Positions 29,620-38,215 of a stretch of DNA of 64,000 nucleotides are shown in pieces. The notes under the pieces were generated by a model. That model was not told the origin of the DNA. It searched no databases and worked only from the letters and a program-made list of their open reading frames with translations. Source of the stretch: Flavobacteriaceae bacterium (GTDB taxonomy: Bacteria; Bacteroidota; Bacteroidia; Flavobacteriales; Flavobacteriaceae); assembly GCA_028284005.1 (NCBI GenBank), contig JANQSO010000003.1:1-64000 (forward strand). The letters run 5' to 3'. A program made the position numbers and the translations under genes. Position 1 is the stretch's first letter; each line of letters opens with the position of its first letter.

Positions 29620-31272
29620 GTGATTACAACTCTTGCCATAAAGAACTATGCCTTAATTGATGATATTCGTGTGGATTTTAGCACGGGAATGACCATTATT
29701 ACCGGAGAGACAGGTGCCGGGAAATCTATTTTATTAGGTGCTTTGGCATTGGTTTTAGGAAAGCGCGCAGATATTAGTAGCGTAAAAGATGCTGCAAAAA
29801 AATGCGTTATTGAAGCAGAATTTGCCATTGACCATTATTATTTACAACCCGTTTTCAGTGAAAATGACCTGGATTATGAACCGCATACAATTTTACGTCG
29901 TGAAATCCTTCCCAGTGGTAAGTCCAGGGCTTTTGTAAATGATACTCCGGTTACTTTAGGGCAACTTCAGGCTTTAGCTCCACATTTGGTAGACATTCAC
30001 AGTCAGCATGAAACCTTAGCGCTGTTTTCAGAAACATTTCAGATGGAAGTTATTGATACGCTAGCTGATAATTCTAACCTGCTCAAGACTTATGAGCAGC
30101 AATTCTATACTTATAATGACCTTTCCCGAACACTTTCGGAAGTAAAAAATACAAAGGATAGCGCTGCTCGTGAGCTAGACTATAACACTTTTTTATATAA
30201 CGAATTGAAGGAAGCAAAGTTAGAGACCCTGAACCAACATGAGTTGGAAGAAACCTACGAAACACTTAACAATACCGAAGAAATACAGGAATCCCTTTCA
30301 AAGATCATTCAATTATTTTCTGAAGAACAAATAGGTACCTTGGATACGGCGAAAGAAGCCAGAACCACCCTGGGAAAACTACGTTCGTTTTCTTCGGAAT
30401 TCGATATGCTCTGGGACCGTTTAAATAGTGTGATCATTGAGATGGAAGACATTCGGGAATCTATTGAAGGCTCAGTTTTAAAAATTGAACCAGATCCCCA
30501 AAAATTAACAGAGGCCAATGATAGATTACAAATGCTGTATAAACTTCAACAGAAGCATTCCATGGGTACAGTGGAAGAATTATTGGCGATCCGGAATGAC
30601 CTGGAAGCAAAGATCGACAGCACATTAAATCTGGATGAACGAATAGAGTCATTGGAAAAGCAGTTATCGGACAGCAAGAGAATTGCTTTACAAACTGCTA
30701 ACCAATTGTATGAAAATAGAAAGAAGGCCATTCCGCAATTAAAAGAAAAATTAGAAACTTTTCTAGGCGAATTAGGATTACCCAATGCGAAATTTAAGTT
30801 TGAATTAACCCCTTCGGAGTCTTTCAGAAAAACGGGGACAGATACTTTAGAGCTGCTTTTTACGGCCAATAAGGGATTGCCATTTGGGTCCTTAAAGAAG
30901 ATCGCATCAGGTGGAGAGTTGAGTAGAATTATGCTGGCAATAAAAGCAGTCCTGACAAAATATAAAAAGCTTCCAACCATTGTTTTTGATGAAATTGATA
31001 CGGGAGTTTCAGGGGAGATTGCTCATAAAATGGCAACTATTTTAAACACCATGAGCGGTTCTACACAATTGTTCAGTATAACACATTTACCACAAATAGC
31101 TGCTAAAGGAGCACATCATATAAAAGTCTACAAAGAAGATAGTGGAAACGTCACGGCCACTCGATTGAAAACATTGAATGATGATGAACGAATTGTTGAA
31201 ATAGCGCAAATGATAGGTGGAAACAAAATGACAGATTCTGCTATTGCACACGCAAAAGAATTATTGAATTAA
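29620..31272 (+). CDS. recN: DNA repair protein RecN
   Basis: SMC-like ATPase that acts on double-strand breaks. The 550-residue protein begins at a GTG (29620), giving MITTLAIKNYALIDDIRVDF, with Walker A GETGAGKSILLGALALVLG near residue 35, a coiled-coil middle, and the C-terminal signature SGGELSRIMLAIKAVL and Walker B TIVFDEIDTGVSG. A 92-base gap separates it from the DUF4835 gene. No better start exists downstream without losing the conserved N-terminus. Confidence 0.95.
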   Translation: MITTLAIKNYALIDDIRVDFSTGMTIITGETGAGKSILLGALALVLGKRADISSVKDAAKKCVIEAEFAIDHYYLQPVFSENDLDYEPHTILRREILPSGKSRAFVNDTPVTLGQLQALAPHLVDIHSQHETLALFSETFQMEVIDTLADNSNLLKTYEQQFYTYNDLSRTLSEVKNTKDSAARELDYNTFLYNELKEAKLETLNQHELEETYETLNNTEEIQESLSKIIQLFSEEQIGTLDTAKEARTTLGKLRSFSSEFDMLWDRLNSVIIEMEDIRESIEGSVLKIEPDPQKLTEANDRLQMLYKLQQKHSMGTVEELLAIRNDLEAKIDSTLNLDERIESLEKQLSDSKRIALQTANQLYENRKKAIPQLKEKLETFLGELGLPNAKFKFELTPSESFRKTGTDTLELLFTANKGLPFGSLKKIASGGELSRIMLAIKAVLTKYKKLPTIVFDEIDTGVSGEIAHKMATILNTMSGSTQLFSITHLPQIAAKGAHHIKVYKEDSGNVTATRLKTLNDDERIVEIAQMIGGNKMTDSAIAHAKELLN

Positions 31273-31275
31273 GTG

Positions 31276-31283
31276 TATCTTTG
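31276..31283 (+). promoter_or_regulatory. -7 promoter element of fabI
   Basis: TATCTTTG followed by C is a full TAnnTTTG match immediately after the recN stop and 36 bases before the fabI ATG. Confidence 0.55.
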
Positions 31284-31319
31284 CACTCTAAATACATAAC
31301 TAATCTAAGCACTTTATAA

Positions 31320-32138
31320 ATGGCGTACAATTTATTGAAAGGAAAAAAAGGGATTATTTTTGGAGCGTTGGATGAAAACTCCATAGCCTGGAAAACAGCA
31401 GAAAGAGTTCATGAAGAAGGCGGAAAATTTGTTCTCACCAATGCACCTATTGCAATGAGAATGGGGCAAATAAACAAATTAGCTGAAAAAACAGGATCGG
31501 AAATTATCCCTGCAGATGCAACGAGTATGGAAGATCTGGAAAACCTCGTTGAAAAAGCAACAGAGATATTGGGCGGAAAACTTGATTTTGTATTGCACTC
31601 TATCGGGATGTCTGTAAATGTTAGAAAAGGAAAACATTACACGGACCAAAATTATGATTGGACACATAAAGGCTGGGATGTTTCGGCGGTTTCTTTTCAT
31701 AAGACCATGAACGTTTTGTATAAAAAAGATGCCATGAATGAATGGGGAAGTATAGTAGCTTTAACATATATGGCTGCCCAACGTGTATTCCCGGATTATA
31801 ACGATATGGCAGACAACAAAGCCTACCTGGAATCTATTGCAAGAAGCTTTGGTTATTTCTTTGGAAAAGATAAAAAAGTGCGTGTAAATACAATTTCACA
31901 ATCACCAACGCCAACAACTGCCGGGCAGGGAGTAAAAGGTTTTGACGGATTTATAGCTTATGCCGAAAAGATGTCTCCACTTGGAAATGCAACTGCTTTG
32001 GATTGCGCAAATTATACAGTAACGTTATTTAGTGACCTCACCAAAAGGGTTACTTTGCAAAATCTTTATAATGACGGCGGATTTTCCAATATGGGAGTAA
32101 GTAATGAAGTAATGGAATCTTTTATGGAAAAAGAATAA
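31320..32138 (+). CDS. fabI: Enoyl-[acyl-carrier-protein] reductase FabI
   Basis: Reduces enoyl-ACP with NAD(P)H in the last step of each fatty acid elongation cycle. The 272-residue SDR protein has GIIFGALDENSIAWKTAERVHEEG at the N-terminus, LHSIGMS, and the FabI Tyr-x6-Lys pair in MAAQRVFPDYNDMADNK-type sequence, plus RVNTISQSPTPTTAGQG. It has its own promoter and a strong terminator. Confidence 0.94.
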   Translation: MAYNLLKGKKGIIFGALDENSIAWKTAERVHEEGGKFVLTNAPIAMRMGQINKLAEKTGSEIIPADATSMEDLENLVEKATEILGGKLDFVLHSIGMSVNVRKGKHYTDQNYDWTHKGWDVSAVSFHKTMNVLYKKDAMNEWGSIVALTYMAAQRVFPDYNDMADNKAYLESIARSFGYFFGKDKKVRVNTISQSPTPTTAGQGVKGFDGFIAYAEKMSPLGNATALDCANYTVTLFSDLTKRVTLQNLYNDGGFSNMGVSNEVMESFMEKE

Positions 32139-32160
32139 TTTCCCGTTAAAAAAATACTAT

Positions 32161-32200
32161 AAAAACCTGCTTTCTGCCTTACTTGGAAGCAGGTTTTTAC
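32161..32200 (+). terminator. Terminator of fabI
   Basis: AAAAACCTGCTT pairs with AAGCAGGTTTTT, a 12-base perfect stem with a T-tail, about 20 bases after the fabI stop. Confidence 0.85.
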
Positions 32201-32260
32201 TTTTTGTGAAAATCTCTTATACCTTCCATCGGAAAAAGAAGTAAGCTTATCGAAATATTT

Positions 32261-32291
32261 TTGGTGTTACCGCATTTTTTGGATACTTTTA
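32261..32291 (+). promoter_or_regulatory. Probable promoter of the large secreted protein gene
   Basis: TTG (32261-32263), a 20-base spacer and TACTTTTA (32284-32291), one mismatch from TAnnTTTG. The ATG is 32 bases further on. Confidence 0.45.
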
Positions 32292-32323
32292 GAGGAATAT
32301 TAACTAATCCTTTATTTTAAATT

Positions 32324-35300
32324 ATGAAAAAACTTACTTTTCTAGGGTGTTTATTGCTCTGTCTTACGATGACAATGAGCGCTCAACGTCAGACATCTTC
32401 ATCGATGGATGATTTATTAAACCGATATTCCCAACTCGGGGATAAGACAGGAAATGTTTCTGACTATTTTACTGCCTCAGAACGACAAATGCTGAATGAC
32501 CACTTTAACAATCAGGAATTACCAATCCCGTCCCCACAGGTAGCCGAATTGTTAGACAGATTGGAAGCAGCTGGAAATTCTTCTTTGGTAGAGCCATTAA
32601 ATCTATTTAATGATTATGAAAGAGGACTTTTACAAGAGTATTATTCAAATGCCTATCCATCAAATGGTGGAATGAGAGCTCCGGGTGATGTTTGGGTTCT
32701 TAATGTAAGAGCAGCTTGTGGCCAGGAGTTCGGTACTTTTCCTTTAGGAGGTCCATATACCATTAACCCTATTGTTGTAAATGCTTCGGGAATTTTTGCT
32801 GGAGAATTTGACGACAACGGAGTTTTGTATGGTTTGAACTTTGATATTTTATCACTGGTTACTATAGATCAGGTTACTGGTGCCGAAACAACTGTAGGTC
32901 CATTAACTAATATGACAGGTACACCTAGTGGTTTGGCCTGGAATGAGGCTAATGGTACTATGTATGCTGCCAGTACGGATGGAGCAATTAGTACTATCTA
33001 TACGATAGACTTAACAACCGGTACTTGTACAGTTATTGGAAACACAGGTAATACACTAGGAATTTGGTTAGCAATCGATCCGGCAGGAAATGCTTTCATG
33101 GCGGATATAGGAGATGATAATCTTTATTCGATTGATCTGACCACTGGTGCTGGAACGCTTGTAGGACCTCTTGGAATCGATATTTCTTTTGCTCAGGATG
33201 CAGATTTTGACCCTGACACAGGAACTTTATATATGGGAGCCTATATTGGTGGTGGTGTTAATTTCTGGGCATCTGTAGATACTACAACCGGAACAGCTAC
33301 TACGTTAGGTACTGTAAATGCAGATTGTGCTGAAATTGGACTTGCTGCTATCGAAGGAACTCCGGTTACTACCGGCCCTTCTACTGCATACGCAGTTGAA
33401 AATGCTGCTGCAATGAATGGAACTTTTGAGACAGATACACCAGCAACATTTACTCCTATAGCTGCTGCTATACCAGTTGGACCTGACTTTGAAGGTGCCG
33501 GAGCTGTTGATCCATATGACCCAACTACGGCGTATGTGGCTGTTAATAATGGAGATTTCTTCAGCCTGGACCTTGCTTCAGGAGTTTACACATTTGTTGG
33601 AAACCTTGGTGTTGTAGATTTTACAGGTTTAGAATTCAGCCCGGATAACGGTCTTTTATATGGTGTAACATTAACAGAACTATATACGATCAATCCAAGC
33701 ACTGCAACTGCTAATCTTGTTGGAACTACAGGTATGGCAGTAGCTATTGCGCTTGCCATAGATGGTGACGGAAATGGATATTCTTATGATATTACTGACG
33801 ATAATTTTTATAGCGTTGACCTAAGTACGGGAACAGCAACTGTTGTCGGGCCACTTGGTTTTGATGCTGCATTTGGTCAGGGTATGGCATGGGATGGTAA
33901 TACAGATACTATCTATATGACTGCATTTAACTTTGTACTATTTGATTCAGAATTACGTACTGTTGACCCGGCTACCGGAGCAACTACTTTAATAGGACAA
34001 ATGGAGCCAGGAGCACTTACCCAGTATGCTTGGGTTGTTATTCCAGCACCTGCATTAGAGAATGATGCTTGTGAAGATGCAAGACCTATTTTCTGTGGTA
34101 GTACCATAACAGGAGATACAACTACCAATACAGATCAGGGAGGTGCTAATGCTTCTCCGGATGCATGGTTCAGTTATACCGGTTCAGGTACTTCAGAATT
34201 GCTTACAGTTTCACTTTGTGACGGAGGGACAGCTTATGACTCCAGACTGACTGTATACAATTCTTGTGGTGGAATAGTGATCGCTACAAATGATGATTTC
34301 TGTGGTGTACAATCTGAATTGAAATTTGTATCAGATGGTTCAACGACATATTATATAGCAGTAGAAGGATTTGATACTCCGGATGCCGGAGCCTTTAGCC
34401 TTGCTATCACTTGTGATGTACCGTTAATTAATGATATCTGTCAGGATGCACTTCCAATTAGTTGTGGAGAAACTGTTTCGGGAACAACTATCAATGCAAC
34501 AGATGATGCTTATGTAGCACCGGATTGTGGTACCGCTACAGTAACAACTCCTGGAGTTTGGTATGTATATGAAGATACTACCGGATTAGTTACAGATATT
34601 ACAGTTAGTTTATGTAATGGCTCTACTGCCTTTGATACTAAGCTTTCTGTATTTACAGGAGATTGTAATACACCACCATTAACGTGTGTAGATGGAAATG
34701 ATGATGCTTGTGGAACCGGAGGACTTGTATCTGAAGTATCTTTCCAGAGTGATGGTAACTCTACATACTTGATCCTAGTTCACGGATTTGGAGGCCAGAC
34801 AGGAGACTTCGATTTAGATATGACTTGTATCCCGGTACCTCCACCAAATGACGATATTGCAAATTCTATCGATGTAGATGAGATTGGATGTCCTTTCACA
34901 GATCCAGCTGTGCCTATGCCTGCTGCAACTACTGAAGGTGGTAATCCAACAGATTGTAATATAGACGGAGCTAATGGAGTATGGTACAACATTACTCCGG
35001 ATGCTGATGGTGAGATCACAGCAACTATAACAACTCCAGCAGGAGCAAGCTTTGTGAATTTCTTTACTGCACCAGATGAGAATGCAGTTGAAACGGATCT
35101 TGTTTTAGTAGACTGGTGGAACAATCAGTGTGGACCTGCTACTTCTACAACAATACCTGTTGTGGCTGGACAGGCATACTATATCTTTGTTGTGAACACA
35201 GGAGGAATTACAGATATTGAAATCACTTGTGATCTACTTGGTATAGATGATAACACTATTGAAGGGTTTAGCTATTATCCAAACCCTGCAGATGAGACTA

Positions 35301-35488
35301 TCAGCTTAAGTGCGGCAGATACTATTGAAAAAGTAGTAGTATATAATATGTTAGGTCAAAAAATGATTGATCAGGCTATTGATGCTACAATTTCTCAGGT
35401 AAATGTTGCTAACTTGGCAACTGGAACTTATATAATGCAAGTTACAGTAAATGGTCAGGTTGGATCATATCATATTATTAAGAAGTAA
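32324..35488 (+). CDS. Large secreted repeat protein with type IX sorting domain
   Basis: A 1054-residue exported protein. Signal peptide at 1-20 (ends MSAQ). Residues about 120-570 form a beta-propeller-like region of two similar halves, with IYTIDLTTGTCTVIGNTGN and LYSIDLTTGAGTLVGPLG echoed by LYTINPSTATANLVGTTG and FYSVDLSTGTATVVGPLG. Then come three pre-peptidase-C-like domains starting near 575 (NDACEDARPIFCG), 702 (NDICQDALPISCG) and 839, each with paired cysteines. Residues about 972-1054, with FSYYPNPADETISL and a final HIIKK, are a type A sorting domain. It is likely a cell-surface or released protein; no enzymatic motif is seen. Confidence 0.88.
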   Translation: MKKLTFLGCLLLCLTMTMSAQRQTSSSMDDLLNRYSQLGDKTGNVSDYFTASERQMLNDHFNNQELPIPSPQVAELLDRLEAAGNSSLVEPLNLFNDYERGLLQEYYSNAYPSNGGMRAPGDVWVLNVRAACGQEFGTFPLGGPYTINPIVVNASGIFAGEFDDNGVLYGLNFDILSLVTIDQVTGAETTVGPLTNMTGTPSGLAWNEANGTMYAASTDGAISTIYTIDLTTGTCTVIGNTGNTLGIWLAIDPAGNAFMADIGDDNLYSIDLTTGAGTLVGPLGIDISFAQDADFDPDTGTLYMGAYIGGGVNFWASVDTTTGTATTLGTVNADCAEIGLAAIEGTPVTTGPSTAYAVENAAAMNGTFETDTPATFTPIAAAIPVGPDFEGAGAVDPYDPTTAYVAVNNGDFFSLDLASGVYTFVGNLGVVDFTGLEFSPDNGLLYGVTLTELYTINPSTATANLVGTTGMAVAIALAIDGDGNGYSYDITDDNFYSVDLSTGTATVVGPLGFDAAFGQGMAWDGNTDTIYMTAFNFVLFDSELRTVDPATGATTLIGQMEPGALTQYAWVVIPAPALENDACEDARPIFCGSTITGDTTTNTDQGGANASPDAWFSYTGSGTSELLTVSLCDGGTAYDSRLTVYNSCGGIVIATNDDFCGVQSELKFVSDGSTTYYIAVEGFDTPDAGAFSLAITCDVPLINDICQDALPISCGETVSGTTINATDDAYVAPDCGTATVTTPGVWYVYEDTTGLVTDITVSLCNGSTAFDTKLSVFTGDCNTPPLTCVDGNDDACGTGGLVSEVSFQSDGNSTYLILVHGFGGQTGDFDLDMTCIPVPPPNDDIANSIDVDEIGCPFTDPAVPMPAATTEGGNPTDCNIDGANGVWYNITPDADGEITATITTPAGASFVNFFTAPDENAVETDLVLVDWWNNQCGPATSTTIPVVAGQAYYIFVVNTGGITDIEITCDLLGIDDNTIEGFSYYPNPADETISLSAADTIEKVVVYNMLGQKMIDQAIDATISQVNVANLATGTYIMQVTVNGQVGSYHIIKK

Positions 35489-35508
35489 TTTTTTTCATAT
35501 TTAATTTA

Positions 35509-35545
35509 TAGCCACCCCGATTGCCATCGGGGTGGCTTTTTTTTG
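35509..35545 (+). terminator. Terminator of the large secreted protein gene
   Basis: AGCCACCCCGA pairs perfectly with TCGGGGTGGCT over 11 bases and is followed by eight T. Confidence 0.9.
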
Positions 35546-35547
35546 AT

Positions 35548-35555
35548 TAACTTTG
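35548..35555 (+). promoter_or_regulatory. -7 promoter element of the glycosyltransferase gene
   Basis: TAACTTTG followed by C matches TAnnTTTG, three bases after the preceding terminator T-tract and four bases before the ATG at 35560. Confidence 0.55.
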
Positions 35556-35559
35556 CCGG

Positions 35560-36561
35560 ATGAATCTTCACTTTTCTTTTATCATCCCGGTATACAACCG
35601 TCCTGAGGAAATAAAGGAACTTTTAGAGAGTTTTACAAAGCTGGATTATGAAAATCCCTATGAGATCGTTATCATAGAAGATGGGTCCACTATTACATCG
35701 GAAGATATGATCGCCCAGTTTTTAGACCGGCTTGAAATTTCCTATTATTTTAAGAAAAACTCGGGCCCCGGAGATTCCCGAAATTTTGGAATGCAAAAAG
35801 CAAAAGGAAACTATTTCATTATTTTAGATTCGGATTGCCTGTTGCCCCCACACTATCTTACAACCGCAGCAAATTTTCTAGCGGAAAATTATCACGATTG
35901 TTACGGTGGCGCAGATGCTGCACACAGTAGTTTTACAAAGCTTCAGAAAGCCATTAATTATGTAATGACCTCATTTCTTACTACGGGGGGAATACGGGGC
36001 AGTGAAAAAAGCGTTAGTAAGTTTGAACCTAGAAGTTTTAATATGGGGATATCAAAAAAGGCTTTTCAGGATACGGGTGGTTTTTCAAGAATTCATCCGG
36101 GAGAAGACCCGGACCTGTCACAAAGAATACTGGAAAAAGGGTATAAGACCACTTTCCTACCTAATGCCTTTGTATATCACAAACGGCGAATTTCCTGGAA
36201 AAAGTTCTATACCCAGGTCAAGAAATTTGGATTGGTTCGCCCTATATTGAACTCATGGCATCCTAAATCCTCAAAGCTTACTTACTGGCTGCCCTCCTTA
36301 TTTGTACTATATACTGTGGCTTCAGTTATAGCCGCAATATTTATAAACTGGCTGGTATTGCTTCCAATAATTCTGTATGTACTTATATTGTTTATCGATT
36401 CAACTTATAAAAACAGAAGCATACTGATAGGCGTATTGTCTGTAATTGCATTTTTTGTACAATTCTTTGGATATGGTTTGGCATTCCTAACATCTAGCTT
36501 TTATATTCGATTTTTAAAAAGAGACCCTGAAAAGCAGTTTCCAAATTTATTTTTTAAGTAA
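35560..36561 (+). CDS. Family 2 glycosyltransferase, membrane-attached
   Basis: A 333-residue GT-A fold enzyme with FSIIPVYNRPEEIKELLES-type N-terminus (FSFIIPVYNRPEEIKELL), the donor-site acidic residues in EIVIIEDGS and FIILDSDCLLPP, and GEDPDLSQRILEKGYKT as acceptor-side motif. Two or three hydrophobic segments at about 245-320 anchor it to the inner membrane. It transfers a sugar in envelope glycan synthesis; donor and acceptor are unknown. It is followed by a YbbR gene 22 bases away. Confidence 0.88.
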   Translation: MNLHFSFIIPVYNRPEEIKELLESFTKLDYENPYEIVIIEDGSTITSEDMIAQFLDRLEISYYFKKNSGPGDSRNFGMQKAKGNYFIILDSDCLLPPHYLTTAANFLAENYHDCYGGADAAHSSFTKLQKAINYVMTSFLTTGGIRGSEKSVSKFEPRSFNMGISKKAFQDTGGFSRIHPGEDPDLSQRILEKGYKTTFLPNAFVYHKRRISWKKFYTQVKKFGLVRPILNSWHPKSSKLTYWLPSLFVLYTVASVIAAIFINWLVLLPIILYVLILFIDSTYKNRSILIGVLSVIAFFVQFFGYGLAFLTSSFYIRFLKRDPEKQFPNLFFK

Positions 36562-36583
36562 TTTTACTGAATATTAATAACAA

Positions 36584-37528
36584 ATGCTACCAAAAAAAAA
36601 ATATAAGAGTTCCAAAGTAAAATCTTTTTTTCTCTTTCTTCTGCTAGCAATTTTGTTTTGGGCTCTCACAAAATTTTCCAGAGAATATACGGCCACAATA
36701 AACGCGTCAGTTCATTATAAAAATATTCCGAAGAATACGATTTTAGGTGAAGAGAACCCAAAAGAACTCTCTTTTGATGTAACTGCCAATGGTTTCGAAT
36801 TTTTGATGTACAAATTAAAGGAACCTTCTGTGAAGATCGATGTAAATTCATTTTATAATGAAGAAGTGGGGCGTGCAAATGTTTCAAAAAGTGATTTGGT
36901 AAAGTTAATAACAAATCAACTCAAAAAGAATATTTCGGTTAGGAACCTATCGATCAATGAGCTTACTGTAGCGTTAAATGAAATTGTTTCAAGAACTATT
37001 CCGGTACGTGCAAACGCTAACATTACTTTTAAGGAAGGATTTAATTCTATAGACAGTTTAAAGATCATACCGGATTCGGTTTCTGTTTCGGGGCCGGCTT
37101 CAGATGTAAAAGAAATAAGTTTTGTTGAGACCAGCCCGGTAAACGTGGAAAATGCAGATGGGGCTATTAGTATAAATGCTCCACTGGAGTTGTCCAATAA
37201 TGAGAAAGTTTCATTTTCACCCCGGGAAGTACAGTTGCAACTTGAGGTTGTAGAATTTTCACAAAAGGAAATGCTATTGCCAATAGAGGTAATGAATCTT
37301 CCGGAGAATACTACTATAAAACTGATTCCGGAAATGGTGAAGGTAGTTTTTAGTATATCTGTAAATGATTTTAAAACTATCTCTAAAGATGATTTCCAAT
37401 TAATTTGTGATTATGCCGTTCGCAATACAGAGGAAAATTTCATGGTGCCTAAATTTTTGAAAAAACCGAAGAGTGTACTAAATATCGAACTTAGTGATAA
37501 AAAGATAGACTATCTTATTTTTAAATGA
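36584..37528 (+). CDS. YbbR-like domain protein
   Basis: A 314-residue protein with one N-terminal transmembrane segment (FFLFLLLAILFWALTKF, about 14-30) and an extracytoplasmic part with YbbR-type beta domains, for example ARTIPVRANANITFKEGFNS-like and DSLKIIPDSVSVSGPASDVKEISFVET near 145-185. In other bacteria YbbR/CdaR proteins regulate a diadenylate cyclase; no cyclase gene is seen here, so that role is not claimed. It sits between a glycosyltransferase and coaE. Confidence 0.78.
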   Translation: MLPKKKYKSSKVKSFFLFLLLAILFWALTKFSREYTATINASVHYKNIPKNTILGEENPKELSFDVTANGFEFLMYKLKEPSVKIDVNSFYNEEVGRANVSKSDLVKLITNQLKKNISVRNLSINELTVALNEIVSRTIPVRANANITFKEGFNSIDSLKIIPDSVSVSGPASDVKEISFVETSPVNVENADGAISINAPLELSNNEKVSFSPREVQLQLEVVEFSQKEMLLPIEVMNLPENTTIKLIPEMVKVVFSISVNDFKTISKDDFQLICDYAVRNTEENFMVPKFLKKPKSVLNIELSDKKIDYLIFK

Positions 37529-37554
37529 ACCTCGTGTTCTTAAAATTATAGCTT

Positions 37555-38139
37555 TTGAAAATTGTTGGACTTACAGGAGGTATAGGAAGTGGTAAAACCA
37601 CTGTAGCGATGTTCTTTAAAGAATTGGGTGTTCCGGTCTATATTGCTGATGATGAAGCGAAAAAACTTACAAACAGGTCCAAAGTAATTAAAAGGAAACT
37701 TATTTTGTTACTAGGTAAAAAGGCTTATACACGTGATGGATTAAACAGAAAGTTTGTTGCCGATAAAATATTTAAAGATACCGGGTTGCTACAGAAAGTG
37801 AATGAAATAATCCACCCAAAGGTCGCACAACACTTTCAAAGATGGCTTAAAAAGAAAGAAGGAGCTTATTGCATTAAAGAAGCAGCTATTCTATTTGAGA
37901 ATGGAGGATATAAAGAATGTGACCTAACGATACTGGTAACCGCACCTAAAGAAGAACGAATTAAAAGAGTTTTATTGAGGGACAAAACAACAAAGAAAGC
38001 CATAGCGGAAAGAATGGCAAATCAATGGGAGGATGAAGAGAAAGAAAAACTGGCAGATATAATTATAAGAAATACCAGTTTGTCAACTACACGAAAACAG
38101 GTTAAAAAAATTCATTCTTTACTAATTAAAGAGCGGTAG
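37555..38139 (+). CDS. coaE: Dephospho-CoA kinase CoaE
   Basis: Phosphorylates dephospho-CoA in the last step of coenzyme A synthesis. The 194-residue protein starts at a TTG (37555) with MKIVGLTGGIGSGKTTVA (P-loop), then PVYIADDEAKKL and the CoA-site and lid region IKEAAILFENGGYKECDLTILVTAPKEERIKRVLLRD. The TTG is the only start that preserves the P-loop. Confidence 0.93.
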   Translation: MKIVGLTGGIGSGKTTVAMFFKELGVPVYIADDEAKKLTNRSKVIKRKLILLLGKKAYTRDGLNRKFVADKIFKDTGLLQKVNEIIHPKVAQHFQRWLKKKEGAYCIKEAAILFENGGYKECDLTILVTAPKEERIKRVLLRDKTTKKAIAERMANQWEDEEKEKLADIIIRNTSLSTTRKQVKKIHSLLIKER

Positions 38140-38160
38140 AATTGTAACAAATTCATTTTG

Positions 38161-38198
38161 TTAACATTTGGTTAAATGGAAAGCCATCTAAATGTTAA
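38161..38198. promoter_or_regulatory. Inverted repeat upstream of the histidine kinase gene
   Basis: TTAACATTT (38161-38169) and AAATGTTAA (38190-38198) form a perfect 9-base inverted repeat with a 20-base spacer, ending five bases before the -7 element. The position suits an operator for a dimeric regulator, possibly the response regulator of this same operon. Confidence 0.4.
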
Positions 38199-38203
38199 AA
38201 TCT

Positions 38204-38211
38204 TACTTTTG
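38204..38211 (+). promoter_or_regulatory. -7 promoter element of the two-component operon
   Basis: TACTTTTG is a full TAnnTTTG match ending four bases before the kinase ATG at 38216. Confidence 0.55.
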
Positions 38212-38215
38212 AAAT

